Part shown: positions 27,401 through 39,700 of the stretch, one piece after another | Numbering within the stretch: the stretch's first letter is position 1 | How the letters are laid out: the number at the start of each line of letters is the position of its first letter | DNA from: Vanilla planifolia | Lineage: Eukaryota > Streptophyta > Magnoliopsida > Asparagales > Orchidaceae | Direction of reading: 5' to 3' | Length of the DNA: 64,000 bases | Assembly: GCA_023846275.1 (NCBI GenBank) | Contig: JAIUJO010000185.1 | Location: forward strand, 139,001-203,000 | The notes under the pieces: generated by a model | The model's input: only the letters and a program-made list of their open reading frames with translations | Database searches by the model: none | What the model was told of the DNA's origin: nothing | Program-made: the position numbers and the translations under genes

Positions 27401-30400
27401 CTCTTGCATTAGTGCATGTGCGTATGTATGTATATTTTCGTGTGTGTTATTATGCTTGTTTTTGCATGTGTACATGTGTGGGCATGTGTGTCGGTGTGGG
27501 TGTGTACATATGCATGTGCATTTGTGTATGTGTAATGGCACGTGTACAAAAGCGCATGTTCACATGCATGTGTGTGTGTGAGTACTTATGTTTGTAGTTT
27601 CGTGTGTTAGCATGTTTACATGTGTTTTGGGAGATGAGTGTGGGTGTGCATGCTTGTGTGCATATGTCTATAATTATACATGTGTGCATGAGTGTGTGTG
27701 TGCATGTGTTTTCAAGTGTGTGTACATGTATACTTATCTGTGTGTGTGTGCTGCCTTGCACATGTTTGTTTGTTTTATGTATGTGGGTGTGTGTGCTAGT
27801 GTGTGTGAGCATGTATACGTGCAGGTGTATGCATACAAGCATGTGTGTGTGTCTGCACATGTATATTCATGTGCATGTGTGCACATGTATATGTTTCATG
27901 AGTGCATGTACATGTGTGTGTACATGTGCATGGGTATTTATGCAAGTGTGTAAACACGTGTGTGTGTGTGCACTTAAGTGTGCCTGTGTCTATGTGTATG
28001 TGTTTGTGTGTACATTTGTGTGTACCTATGCACACTTATTTTTGTGCGTATGCATGCTTCGGTGTGTGTATGTGTGCATGCATGCATACAAGTACATGTG
28101 TTTGTAGTTGTGTGTATGTTTAAGTGTGTGTGTGTGCATTCATGCTTGTGTTTATGCTTACATGTGCATCATCTATGTGTGTGTGTGTGCATGTGGGTGT
28201 GAATGTGTGCATGAATGCACAAGTGTGTGTATGTGGGTGTGCATACATGTATGAATGTTTTTGCATTTTTATGTGTATATTTCAATGTGCATGTGTACAT
28301 GTGTATGCACATGCATGTGTGAGCATTTAGGTGTGGGTGTGTTCATATGTATATGTGCATTGGTGTGTGTGTGTGTTTATGTGCTTATGTTCTCATATAT
28401 GGATATCTATGCATGTGTGTGCATGTGTCAGTAGGCACATCTACATGTGTGTACTTGAGTGATCTTGTGTGTGCATGTCTAAGTGCATTTATGTGTGTGT
28501 GTTTGGATGTGTTTAAGCCTACAAGTGTGCATTTGTATACTTGTATGGGTGCTTGTGAAATTATGTACCTATGTGGGTGCATGTGTTTGTGTATGTGCGT
28601 GTGTTTATGCATCCATTGGTATGCATATGTGGGTAAGTGCATTTGTGTGTGAATGTTTGTGTGTGTGCTTACATGTGTGTGTATGTGAATGTGTGTATGT
28701 GTGCACATGTACATGTTTGTGTATGTGTGTGTTCTTGTCTGTGTGCATGCTTGTGCATGTGTGTAGCCATGTGTGTGCATGTGTTTGTGTGTGTGCATGA
28801 GTGTGCCAGTGTGTGGGTGTGTTTGCATGTATATATGCATTTGTGAGTTTGCTTGTACATGTGTGTATGCATATGTGTCTATCCGTATGTGTGCATATGT
28901 GTGTGATTATATTTGTGTTCATGCATGTGAGTGTATTTTTGGACACACCTATGTGCATGTGTGTGTTCAAAGATTATGTGTCTTTGTGTGGGTGTGTATG
29001 CATGTGTGTAGGAGTACATGCACCTACATATGTATACCTGTGTGCCAACATGTGTGTATTTGGAAGTTTGTGCATGGTTTAGTTTGTTTACATGTATATG
29101 TTTCCATGTGTGTGTGTGCGATTGTGTGAGTGCAAGTTTGTGTGAACATGTGCATGTGTTTGCATGTATACAAGTGTGTGCATTGGTGCTTGAACATGTG
29201 TATGTATATTTGTATATGTTTCTTTATGATGATGCATATGTGTCTTTGTGTAGTCCTATGTGTGCATGCAAGTGTGTGTAGGTATGCATGTGTGCGCATG
29301 TGGGCATGTCTCTATATGTGTGTGAGTGTGTCTATGTTCGTTCTTGTGCATGTATGCATGTATGCATTTGCATGCATGCATATGTGCATATGTGCACATG
29401 TGTCTACATGGTTGCAAGTATGTGTGTGTGTGTGTGAGACCATGTGCATGTGTGTGTGTGCATGTGTAAGCTTGTGTTTATGTATGTGTGTGTGGGTATG
29501 CTTGCATGCATACATGTATATGTGAGCTTGTGCTTTGTTCATGTGTAAATGTGTATTTATATGTGTGTGCTTGTGTATACCTCTATATGTGTATATTTTT
29601 ATGTGCATATGCATGCAAGCGTGTGTATAAGTGTGCTTGTGTGTGCATTTTTTGTTTGTGTGTGTGGGTGTAGTGCATGTATGCATGTTTGTCTTTGTTC
29701 ATCTGTGTGTAAGAGTGTGAGAGCATGCATGATTATGTATGTGTGTTCAAGTTGGTGTGTGTGTGTTTATAATTATGTGTGTATTTATGACTGTGTGTGT
29801 GTGTGCATGTATGTATTTGTTTGCTTGAGTTCCTATGTGCATGCATGTGTGTGTGTCTTTATGTGTGTATATATGCATGTGCATGCGTTTAAGCATGCAT
29901 TAGTGTGTATGCATGCACATGCATGTGTATATGTGTGTGTGTATATGTTTGTGTGTGAGTATGCTTATTTGTCCATGTGTGTGTGAGTGAAAATAGATGC
30001 TATTGGTATGGGGGCATTTGTGAGCTTGTACATGTGTGGGCATGTGTGCACATATGTGTGTGCATGTGTGTGAGTGTCAATATTTGTTCTTTTGTGTACA
30101 CTTCTGAGTGTGCGTGTGTGTGAGCGTGTGCTATTGCGTGTGTGGTTGTGTTGGTGTATGTGACATAGCTGCATGTGTGCAAGCATGTGCACGAGTGTGT
30201 GTATGTCTACATGTGCATATATGTGTGCATGAATATGCATTTGTGTATGCATAGTTGTGTTTGTGTATGTATGTGTATGTGTTTGTGGGTGCATGTGGTT
30301 GTGTGCAGGCATACATACTTGCATGTGTGATTGTGCTTTTATGTAGGTGTATGTGTGCATGTAGTTGTGTAGGTGTGTATGTGTGCATATATATGTGTGC

Positions 30401-32400
30401 ATGTGCATGTGCATTTTTGCTCATGTATGTGCACATAAGATTTTGTGCATATGTGTACCTATGTATACATTTTGTGTTTGTGTTTGTGTGTATGTGTATG
30501 TGTGTGTGTTTGTGCATATTTGTGATTACATTTGTTTGTGCATGTGACCGTGCATATATGACTATGTATATGTGTATGTTTCTGTATAGGTGTGAATCTG
30601 TTTGTGTGTGCATGTGTGTGTGTGAACATTTCTATGCTTATGTGTGTGCTTATGTTTTTGTATGTGAGTTTATGTTTGTCTACATGTTCATGTGTGTATT
30701 CTTGTGTTATTATGTGTGTATGCATGTGTGTGCATGCATGTGAATTTGCGTGTGGTTTTTATGGGTTGGTTAATGTGCATATATGTGTGTGTGTACAAGT
30801 GTGCATGTGAGTATGTGTGTCTTCTTGCATGTATGGGTGGGTGCATGCATTTGTGTGTGTATACATGCATTCCTATGAATATGTCCATGCATGAGTGTGT
30901 GTGTGTGTGTGTGTGTTTGTGGGTATGAGTGCATGCACATGCATGTGTGTGCTTATAAATGTGTTTGTGTGTGCCTGCACTTGCATATGAGTGTGTGTGA
31001 TTGTGAGCATGTATGCATACATGTGTGTATGTATATGTGTGAATGCATGCATGTGTGTGTCTATATATGCATGCACATATGTGTGCATGCATATGCATGT
31101 ACGTATTTGTGTGTGTTATTCATGAATATGTGTGCATGTGTGCCAAAGTGGGTATGCGGCTATGTGAGCATGTGCATTTGCCTGTGTGCACATGTGTGTG
31201 TATGCATGTGTGTTTGTACTTATGTGTGTTTAGTTTGTGTTCATGTATATGTGCTTGTGTGTACTTCTTAGTGTACATGTGTGTGTTTGTGTCTTTGTGG
31301 TTATGTGCTTGACTGTGTGTACATGTGTGTGTGTGTCTCTATGTACTTGTGCATGTGTGCTTGCATGAATCTATGTGTGTGTGGGTTTGTGAGTGTGTGC
31401 ATGTGCATGTGCATGAATGTGTGTGTGTACACATGCATGTGTATAGGAGTGTGTGTAAGTGTGTGCATGTATGTGTGTGTGTGTGCATTTGTATGTGTCT
31501 ATGCATGTGAGTGTTCATACATTTGTATGCATGTTATTACATGGTGTGTGGGTGTTCCTATATGTGTACATGATTGCATGTTGTGTGTGTCATTATATGT
31601 GTGTGCACACAGGAATGTGTGTGCTAGAGTGCATCCGTGTGTATTCATGCGTGTGTGTATATATGTGTGATTGTGCTTATGTGTGTAAATGTGTATATTT
31701 GTGCTTGTGTTTAGCTATATATATGCTTGTGTGTTCTTGTTTGTGCATGTGTGTGCTTGTTCGTGGTGTGCATGCATATGTATGTCCGATGCATTTGAGC
31801 TTGTGTGTGTGAATATGTGTGTGCAATCTTGCATGTGTGTATGTTTGCATGTTCATGCATCTATCTATGTAGGTGTGTGGATGTGTGTGCATGTGCACGT
31901 GTATGCCCAAGTGTGTGTACATTAGTATGCAAGAATTATTGTATGTTTGTGTATTCATACAAGCATGTGTGCATGTGTGCATGTGTACATGTCTGTGTGA
32001 GTGTCTGAGTTTATATGTATGCATTTGTGTGTGTAAGTATGTGTGCCTTTGTGTGTGTTCGTGATTATGTCTGTGTGTATATGTATGTGTGTGTGTGCAT
32101 GAGTGTGCATGTGTGAGTATGTACATATGTGTGTGCAGGTGCTCGAGTGGTAGTGTGTGTGCATGCGAGTGTGCATGTGTATGTCCATGTGTGGGCACGT
32201 GCACCTACAAGTACCTATTTAGATCCATGTGCATATGTGTGTGTTTGTGCCTTTGCTAGTGTGCAAGTGTGAGTATGTGTTTCTACAAGTGGGGTTTCGT
32301 GTGTGCATGCTTATATGTGTTTGTATGAGTGTGCGTGTATGTATGTGTATGTATGTGCTTTTTGTATATATGTGTACTTGTGTGAGTGCATGCTTATGTG
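18481..32400. repeat. Ordinary TG/GCATG array, no further feature seen
   Basis: This long stretch is uniform degenerate array. Minor interruptions include a GGAAACTCTATG word near 20651 followed by GGGAGAGAACG near 20671, and GAAAATAGATGCTATTGGTA at 29989-30008. The longest stop-free + frame here (24541-25515) translates as featureless Cys/Val/His/Met and is an artefact of repeat composition. I saw no RNA gene, no mobile element ends and no long inverted repeat by eye. Confidence 0.75.
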
Positions 32401-32460
32401 TGCATGTGTGGGCTTGTGTGTGGGTGTGTGTGCATGTGTGGGCTTGTGTGTGGGCATGTG
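32401..32460. repeat. 30-bp tandem duplication
   Basis: Two 30-bp copies, 32401-32430 and 32431-32460, both begin TGCATGTGTGGGCTTGTGTG. They differ only near the end (GGGTGTGTG versus GGGCATGTG). The GGGC word is uncommon in the array, which makes the duplication easy to see. Confidence 0.9.
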
Positions 32461-33178
32461 TGCATGTGTTTGTGCATCTGTGCAAAAGTGCGCCTTTGTG
32501 TGGGTGTGTTTGCATGTATATGTGCATGTGTTTGTGTGTGTGTTCATGCATGTGTACATGTGTGTGCACATATATGTGTGAGATCATGTGTGTGCATGTG
32601 CATTTTTGTTTGTTTGTGCTAGTGCATATTTGCATGTATGAGTGTACGTGTGTCTGTGCAGGTGTGTATGCATGTTTGTGTGTGTGTGAGTAAGGGAACA
32701 CATTTGTGTATGTATATGTGTATGTGTGTGTGTGTATAAATTTGTTTGTGAGTTTGTGAATGTGTTTGTTCATTAGTGTGTGTTTTTGTGCCTATGTGAG
32801 TGCATGTTTGTTGGTGCAAATTTGTATGTGCTTGCGTGGATGTGTTTGTGTGTGTGTTTGCATGCATACAAGTGTGTATGTGGGTGTGCATGCATGTGCA
32901 CATGTCTGTCCATATGTGTTTGTGCATGACTGTGCATGTGTGTGTGCATGCTTATGTGAGCATCCAAGTATGTGTGTAAGTGTGAATTCTTCTACTTGTG
33001 TGCATGTGTGAGGGTCTATGCATGTGTATTGATGTACATGTGCATGCATGTTGGCATGTGTATGTGTTGATGTTTGTTCATGTGTGTGTGTGTGTGCTTA
33101 TGTGTGTGCATGTGTGCATGTGCGTGGGTGTGCTTGTGTGTAAGTGCAAATGCATGTGCCTATGTGGCTATGCATACA

Positions 33179-33181
<3 letters not shown>

Positions 33182-33211
<30 letters not shown>
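33182..33211. repeat. (GT)15, longest pure GT run seen in the TG arm
   Basis: Thirty uninterrupted bases of GT form the longest perfect dinucleotide run I found in the TG arm. Others are (TG)13 at 11565-11590 and at 34694-34719. These are the likeliest length-polymorphic sites in the arm. Confidence 0.85.
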
Positions 33212-33215
<4 letters not shown>

Positions 33216-34693
33216 ATGCATGCATGAGTGTGTCTATGTGTGTTTGCTCATTTGTGCAAGTGTGTTCATGTGTGAGTATGTGTATGTTTATGTGGATGTT
33301 TGTGTTTGTATGTGTGTGCATGCATATGTACGTGTGTGTGTGTGCGTGCATATGTGCATGATTGCATATTTGTATGTGTGCATGTGTATGTGTGGTTGTG
33401 CATGCATGTTGTACATGTCTTTTTTGGAGTGTGCCATGTGTGTGTGTTTTTAAGTGTGCATGTGTGCATAGGTGCATATTGGTCTATGTGCATGCTTTTG
33501 TATCTATATGCACATGTGTGGGTGTTTGTGTATGTGTGTGTGTATGTGTTTTTATGTACGTGCATGTGTATGTGCCTTCATACTTGCTTATGAGTCTATG
33601 CATGTGCTTGCACATGCATGTTCAAAGGCATGTGTGTTTTGAGCATTTATTTGTGTGAATGGGTACACAGATGTGTTTGTGTGTGTATGAATGAGTGTAC
33701 TTATATGTACATCTATTCGTGTGTGTAGGCATATGTGTGTGCATGTGAGTGTGTATTTGCATGCATCTGTGTGAGTGTGGATAAATGAGTGTGTAGGTGT
33801 GTTTGTGTGTGCATGTGATTTTACATGTATTTATTCATGTATGTGTGTGTGTTTATGTGTTCAAGTGTGCTATTGTATGCTTGTGCATATGTGTGTATGT
33901 GTGGATGCACATGTTTGTGTACATATGTGTGTGTATGCATGTTTGTGTGTCAAAGTGTTTTGGGCATGTGTTCATGCATGTGCATTTCTATGTGTGGGTG
34001 CATCCACGTGCATGCTTACAAGTATGTGTATGTGTCTGTGTACGGGTGTCTCTATGTGTGGGTGCATGTGTGTGCGAGTGTGTGGTTATGTATGGGTGAA
34101 GATTTATGTGAATGGCTATGCACGTGCTTGTGTGTATGTGTGTGTGCTTACTTGTATGAGCATGTGTCCATGAGTGTGTATGTGTGTACATGTCTGTGTG
34201 TTTGTGAGTGAATTCATTTGTATGTGTGCTTGCGTGTGTGCTTGTGTGTTGTGGTGTCTATGTGTGGATGTTTGTATGTGTGTGCATGTGTGCATGTTTA
34301 TGTACTTATGCATACATGTGTATGTATGTGTTTGCATACATGCACATGTGTGTGTTCATATGTGTGGGTTTGTGCAAGTGTGTGCTTGTCCGTGTGTGAG
34401 CATATAGCCACAAGTGTGTGTGTGTGTTTTGGTGCACAAGCATGTGTGTCTACGTATGGGTTTGCATGCCTATGTGTATTAGTCCATTTCTTCATGCATG
34501 TGTGTCTACACAAATGTGTGGGTGTGTTCGTGTGTGTGTGCACGTCTGATTGTGTTGTTCGTGTGTCTGCATGTCTGTATGTCTGTGTGTTTCTATACAT
34601 GTGCATGTGTGCATATTTATGTACGTGTATGTTTGTGCATATGTAGGGGTGTGTGTGTGAGTATATTTTTGTAAATGTGTCTGTGTCAATCTT

Positions 34694-34719
34694 TGTGTGT
34701 GTGTGTGTGTGTGTGTGTG
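34694..34719. repeat. (TG)13 microsatellite
   Basis: Twenty-six uninterrupted bases of TG, preceded by TCAATCTT and followed by CATTTGCATG. Confidence 0.85.
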
Positions 34720-34800
34720 CATTTGCATGTGTATGTGCATGAATGCACGTGTAGGTGTGCATTGATGGCATGTCAGTATATTTTTGTGTTTTCATGGGTG

Positions 34801-34840
34801 TGTGAGTGTACTCATGGGCATGTGAGTGTGCTCATGTGCA
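34801..34840. repeat. 20-bp tandem duplication
   Basis: Copies at 34801-34820 and 34821-34840 are identical except for A to G and G to T changes around CTCATG. They share the TGTGAGTGT and CTCATG words. Confidence 0.8.
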
Positions 34841-37159
34841 TGTGCTTGGTAGTGGATGTGTGTGTGTGCATGTGCATGCACGTATTTACTTGCATGGGTT
34901 TGCATATGCACATTTGTGCATATGTGCATTCATGGGTGTGCATGTTTGTGCATGTGTGCATGCTTGTGTGTTTGTACATGTGTATGTGTGTGCATACTTG
35001 TTTGGGTATGTGTGCATGTATGTTTATGGATGTATGGCCATGTGCATGTTTTTGTACATGTGTGTGTCTGCAAAAATACGTAAGTTCTTCTATGTGTTTG
35101 TGTACAAGTATCCATGACCTTATGTACATGTGAGTGCATGTATTCACATGTTGAGTGCATGTATGCAACTGTGTCTATTTTCATGTGTATTTGTTTGTGT
35201 GTGTATGTGTGTGTTTGTGCATGTATGTGGGCATGTGCATCATTATGTGTGTGTTGCCTATGTGCGATGCACGTGTGTGTGTGTGTCTTTGTATATAGCT
35301 ATGCATGAGTGTTTGTGTACAAGTGTGTTGTTTGTAAGTGTTATTATAGCCATGTGCATGTGCATTTACACGTGTGTCCATGTGCATGTGTGTACCTGTG
35401 TGTGCCAGTGTTTACATGCATGTATATGTGTGACTGTGTGCTTATGCATGCCTAATTTTGTTTGCATGTCTATGTGCAGTTATGCTTATTTGTTTGTCCA
35501 CATGTCTATTTATGTGTGAAATGTTTTTTTATGTGTGTGTGTGTGTTTGTACATGTATTATGTACATGTGCATATGCACATTCACACACGTGTGTGTGTG
35601 TTGTTTGTGTGCATGCATCATTGAGTTGGCTCATGTGTGTGTGTATGTGTGTGTGTGTATGTGTTCTTTTGTGCTTTTATGCATTCATGCCAGCATGTGT
35701 GAGCATGTGTATTGGGTGAATGAATGTGTGTGTGTATGTGTGCATTGCTTTGGGTGCATTCATGTCATTATGTGACTATACATTTGTGTGTGTGTGTGTG
35801 TATTTATGTTTTTGTTTTTTTATGTAGGTGTACATGTGCAGGTATTTGTGTGCGTGTGCGCATGTGTGTCTGTGTGCATGAAAGTGTGTGTGTGCATGCA
35901 CCTATGAGAGTGCATACGTGTGTATGTGTGTGTGTGTGTGTGCCTTTGAATGTGCATGTGAGTACATGTGTGTGTGATTGCTTGAACTTTTGCATATGCA
36001 TTTGCATATGTGCATAGGTACATGCACACATGTGTGTGTGCTTATGCATGTGTCTATATGAATTGACATGTATGTGTACATCAGCACAAGCATTTTTTTG
36101 AATGTGTGCATGGGCATTGGCAAGCATGCATACACGTGGGTGTGTGTATCTGTGTGTGCATATGCAGGTGTATGTCTGTATAAGAGTATGCATGTTTGTG
36201 TGTGTAAATGTGTGTATATGTGTATGTGCATGTGTGCTTTTCTATGTGTATGTGTCTATCTATGTGTGCATATGTGCATGTAGCTGTATGTGTGTGTGTG
36301 TGTATGTGCATGCATGCTTATGTGTGCATGAGTGTTTTTCTGTGTGAGTGTGATTATGCATGTGTGGTTTTGTTTGAGAGTGTTTATGTGCATATGTGTG
36401 TGCATGGGCATGAGTGCCTATGGGTGTGCAAGTGCATACCTGTGCATGTGCATATGTGTTCTTACAAGAGGGTGTGTGTGTGTGTGCATTTGTGTGGATG
36501 TGTGTTTATGTGTATTTAAGCATGTGTGTGTGTGTTTGCATGTTTGTGTTTGGGTGTGTATGTGCTTACTTGCATACATATGTGTGTGTATTTGTGCATC
36601 CATGCATGTGTGTGTGTGTGTGTGCTTGTATACACATGTATGATTGTGCTTGTGTTCATGTGTGTGCTTTTTTGCATCTACATTTATATAGTTGTGTGTA
36701 TTGTGCATCCATATGTGTATGTGTGTATGTGTTCCTGTATGTGTGCATGTGTCTACATGTGTGTGCATGATTATGTGCAAGTGTGTTTGTTTGTTTGTGT
36801 GTGTATGTGTGTGTGTGCTTATGTGCACATAGGTGTACTTGTGTAAGTCCTCACTTGTTTATGTGTGTTCTTATGTTGTGTGCATGTGTGTTTTTGCATG
36901 TGCATGCATGTATAGATATGTGGTTATGTATATGTGTGTGGGTGTGTATGGCTATGTGTGTATAGATGTTAATGTGTGTGTGTGTGTACAAGCATGCATT
37001 TGCATGTGCACATGCATGAGGGTAGAGGTGTATATGTGGGTGTATGTGCATATTTGTTTTTGTGTGAGTATGCATGTGCATGTGTGTGTGTTTATGCATA
37101 CATGTACATGTGTGTCTAGGTGCATGCATGCATGCATGTGTGTATGTGTGTTACAATGT

Positions 37160-37260
37160 GTGGGTTCCTATATGTGTGTATAGAAATAAATTTGTGTGTT
37201 GTAGAGTTGCACGTATGTGTGTCTTCCTATGTGCATATGTCTGTCCATCCGTGTCATGCA
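37160..37260. other. Lower-TG island within the array
   Basis: This segment contains GGTTCCTATATG, TAGAAATAAATTTG, GTAGAGTTGCACG and CTGTCCATCCGTGTCATGC, all less TG-like than the surroundings. No coding potential or known element is recognisable. It is probably a more decayed patch and is useful as a unique mapping anchor. Confidence 0.4.
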
Positions 37261-38087
37261 TGTGTGTATGCATTGTGTGCTTTTTTGTGTGTATGCATGT
37301 GCATGTTTGTGTGTGTATGTACTTGAAGATGTTCATATTTTCGTGCATGTCTATGCATGAGCATGTGTGAATCTATGTGTGAGTGTGTGCATGTGTGTAT
37401 ATGTACATGTGAAAGTGTTTGCTTACATGTGTATGTGCATGTGTTTCAATGCTTATTAATGTGTGTGCATGTGTGCATGCACGTGTGTGTGAATGTGTGT
37501 CTATGCATATGTGTATTTATGTTGGTATGTGCATGTGTGCATGCATGCTTGTGTGTGGATGTACGAATACATGCGTATATTTTTAATTGTGTGAGCATGA
37601 CTTTGTGTGTATGTGTGCATTAGTGTGTGTTTGTGCATGTTTTGTTATGTGTGTGTGTTTGCATGTGTCCTTGTGTGTGTGTACATTTGCTTGTTTTTGT
37701 GTGTGTACATGTGCTTTTTTTGTCTTAGTACATGTGCTTGTTTTTGTGTTTTTGTCTGCTTATGTGTTTGTGCCTTTATGTGTGCATGTGTATATACATG
37801 TTGGGGCATGTATATATGTGTGTGTGTGTGACCGTGTATGTTGTGTGTGTAATAGTGTGTACACACATGTGTGTTCATTTATGCATGTTTTTGTGTGTGT
37901 TTGTGCCTATGTGTATTTGTGTGTATGTGTGTGGGTTATCATTGTGTTCGTGCATGCATTTGTGCATGAGTTTGTGAATGTACATGCACGCATTTTTTTC
38001 TTATTTGTTTGAGTGTGTGTTCATACATGTGCGCATGCTTTTGTGCATGTTGAGGGTGTCTGTGTGATTGCTTATGTGTGTGTGTGT

Positions 38088-38175
38088 GAGAGAGAGAGAG
38101 TGTGTGTACATGTACATGTTTGTGTGTGCATGCATGTGTGTGTACATGCATGTGTGTGTACATGCATGTGTGTGT
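38088..38175. repeat. GA run followed by 16-bp tandem repeat (3 copies)
   Basis: A GA run (38088-38100) is followed by a short TG/TACATG stretch. Then CATGCATGTGTGTGTA occurs twice exactly (38129-38144, 38145-38160), plus a third copy at 38161-38175 that is intact except at its last base. The array then resumes with a T run (TTTTTTTC). It is a compact, recently expanded block. Confidence 0.85.
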
Positions 38176-39639
38176 GTTTTTTTCTACATGTGTGTATCTA
38201 TTTATGAGTTCATATATGTATGTGTCTATTTATGCATGTGGTTCTGTGTGTGTTGATGTGTGTGCATTTACATGTATGCATGTGTGTGTGAATGTGATTG
38301 TGCACTTGTTTCATTTGTCTGTGTGTTTCAGTGCACGTATTTACCTATGTATGTGAATTTGTTTTTGTGTACGAAGGTGTGTGTGTGGTAAGATTTGTGT
38401 GGGTGTGGGTGTTTGTATGGCCACTTGTTTACATGTATATGTATGGGTGTATTTGTGCTTACTTGCATGAATGTGTGTGTATTTGCATGCATATATGAGT
38501 GTATGTGTGCTTGTGTGTGCATTCACGTATGTGTGTGTGTTTGCATGTGTATTTTTATGCAGTTGTGTGTTGTGTATCCATGTTTGCATGTGTGTGTTTG
38601 TGCATGTGTGTATGTTTATATGTGTGTGTGCATGTACATGCTTGTTGTTCATAATTGTGTGCATGAGTGTATTTGCATTTGCATGTGTGTGTGTGTGTGT
38701 GCTTGGGTGTGTATAGTCTGCTTGTATGTGTGCTCACATGTTTATGTGTGTGCATGTGCATGCGTGTTTGTGTGTGTACGAATCTCTAAAGGGGTGTGTG
38801 AGTGTGCGTGTGTTTGATTATTTATGTGTATGTATGCACACGTGTGTGTGTGTTATGATGTGTGAGCTCATGTGCATGTGCATGTAAACAAATTTGTGTG
38901 TGTGTGTGTTTTTGTTCAGGTGTGTATGCACATGTGTGCATGTTTGTGCAAATGTGTATATATGTTTGTGTGTGTGTGTGGTTGTGCATGTCCATGTGCA
39001 TTTGTTTGTACCTATGTGTCTATGTGTAAACATGTACTTACATGTATTTATTCATGCATGTTTCTGTGTACCTATTTCTATGTGTACATGTTCATATTTT
39101 GGTGCATGTGTTTGCTTAGGCATGTGTGAATATGTGCATGTATACATGTATGTGTGTTTGTGTGAGTATTTTCATATGTGCATGTTCAATTATTTTCTTG
39201 CATGTGTATGTGCATTTGTTTTTGTGCTTACTCATGTGTGTGCATAGGTGCATGCATACTTATGTGAATGTGTGTCTATTAGTGTGTATTTATTTTGGTG
39301 TTTGCAAATGTGCATCCATGCCTAAGTGTGGCTATGTTCATGCATGTGTGTATATGCATGCATGTGTGAGCACGTCTGTATGTGTGCATACATGTGTGTG
39401 CATGTGTGCATGATTGACTATGTGTGTGTTCATTTGTGGTTGTGTGTGTGTGTACGTGCATGTTTTCATGTTTGTGTGTTGAGCATGTGTGTGTTTGCTT
39501 TTTGTGAGTGCATGTATATGCACATGTGAGTGTGTATGTTTGTGCATGTGTGTGTGTGGATGTGTGTGTGCATTTGTACATACGTGTAGGCATGCATGTG
39601 TTCATATGTGCATGTGTGTAGGTTATCCTTGCATTTGTG

Positions 39640-39700
39640 CATACATTTGTGCTATTTGTATGAGTTCGTTGACATGAATGCACGAATTTTTTGCTTGTGT
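39640..39700. other. Short higher-complexity island
   Basis: The array is interrupted by GTATGAGTTCGTTGACATGA and CACGAATTTTTTGC. No gene or element was recognised. A second lower-TG patch follows at about 39801-39860, with CCTCCACATGGCATGTC. Confidence 0.4.
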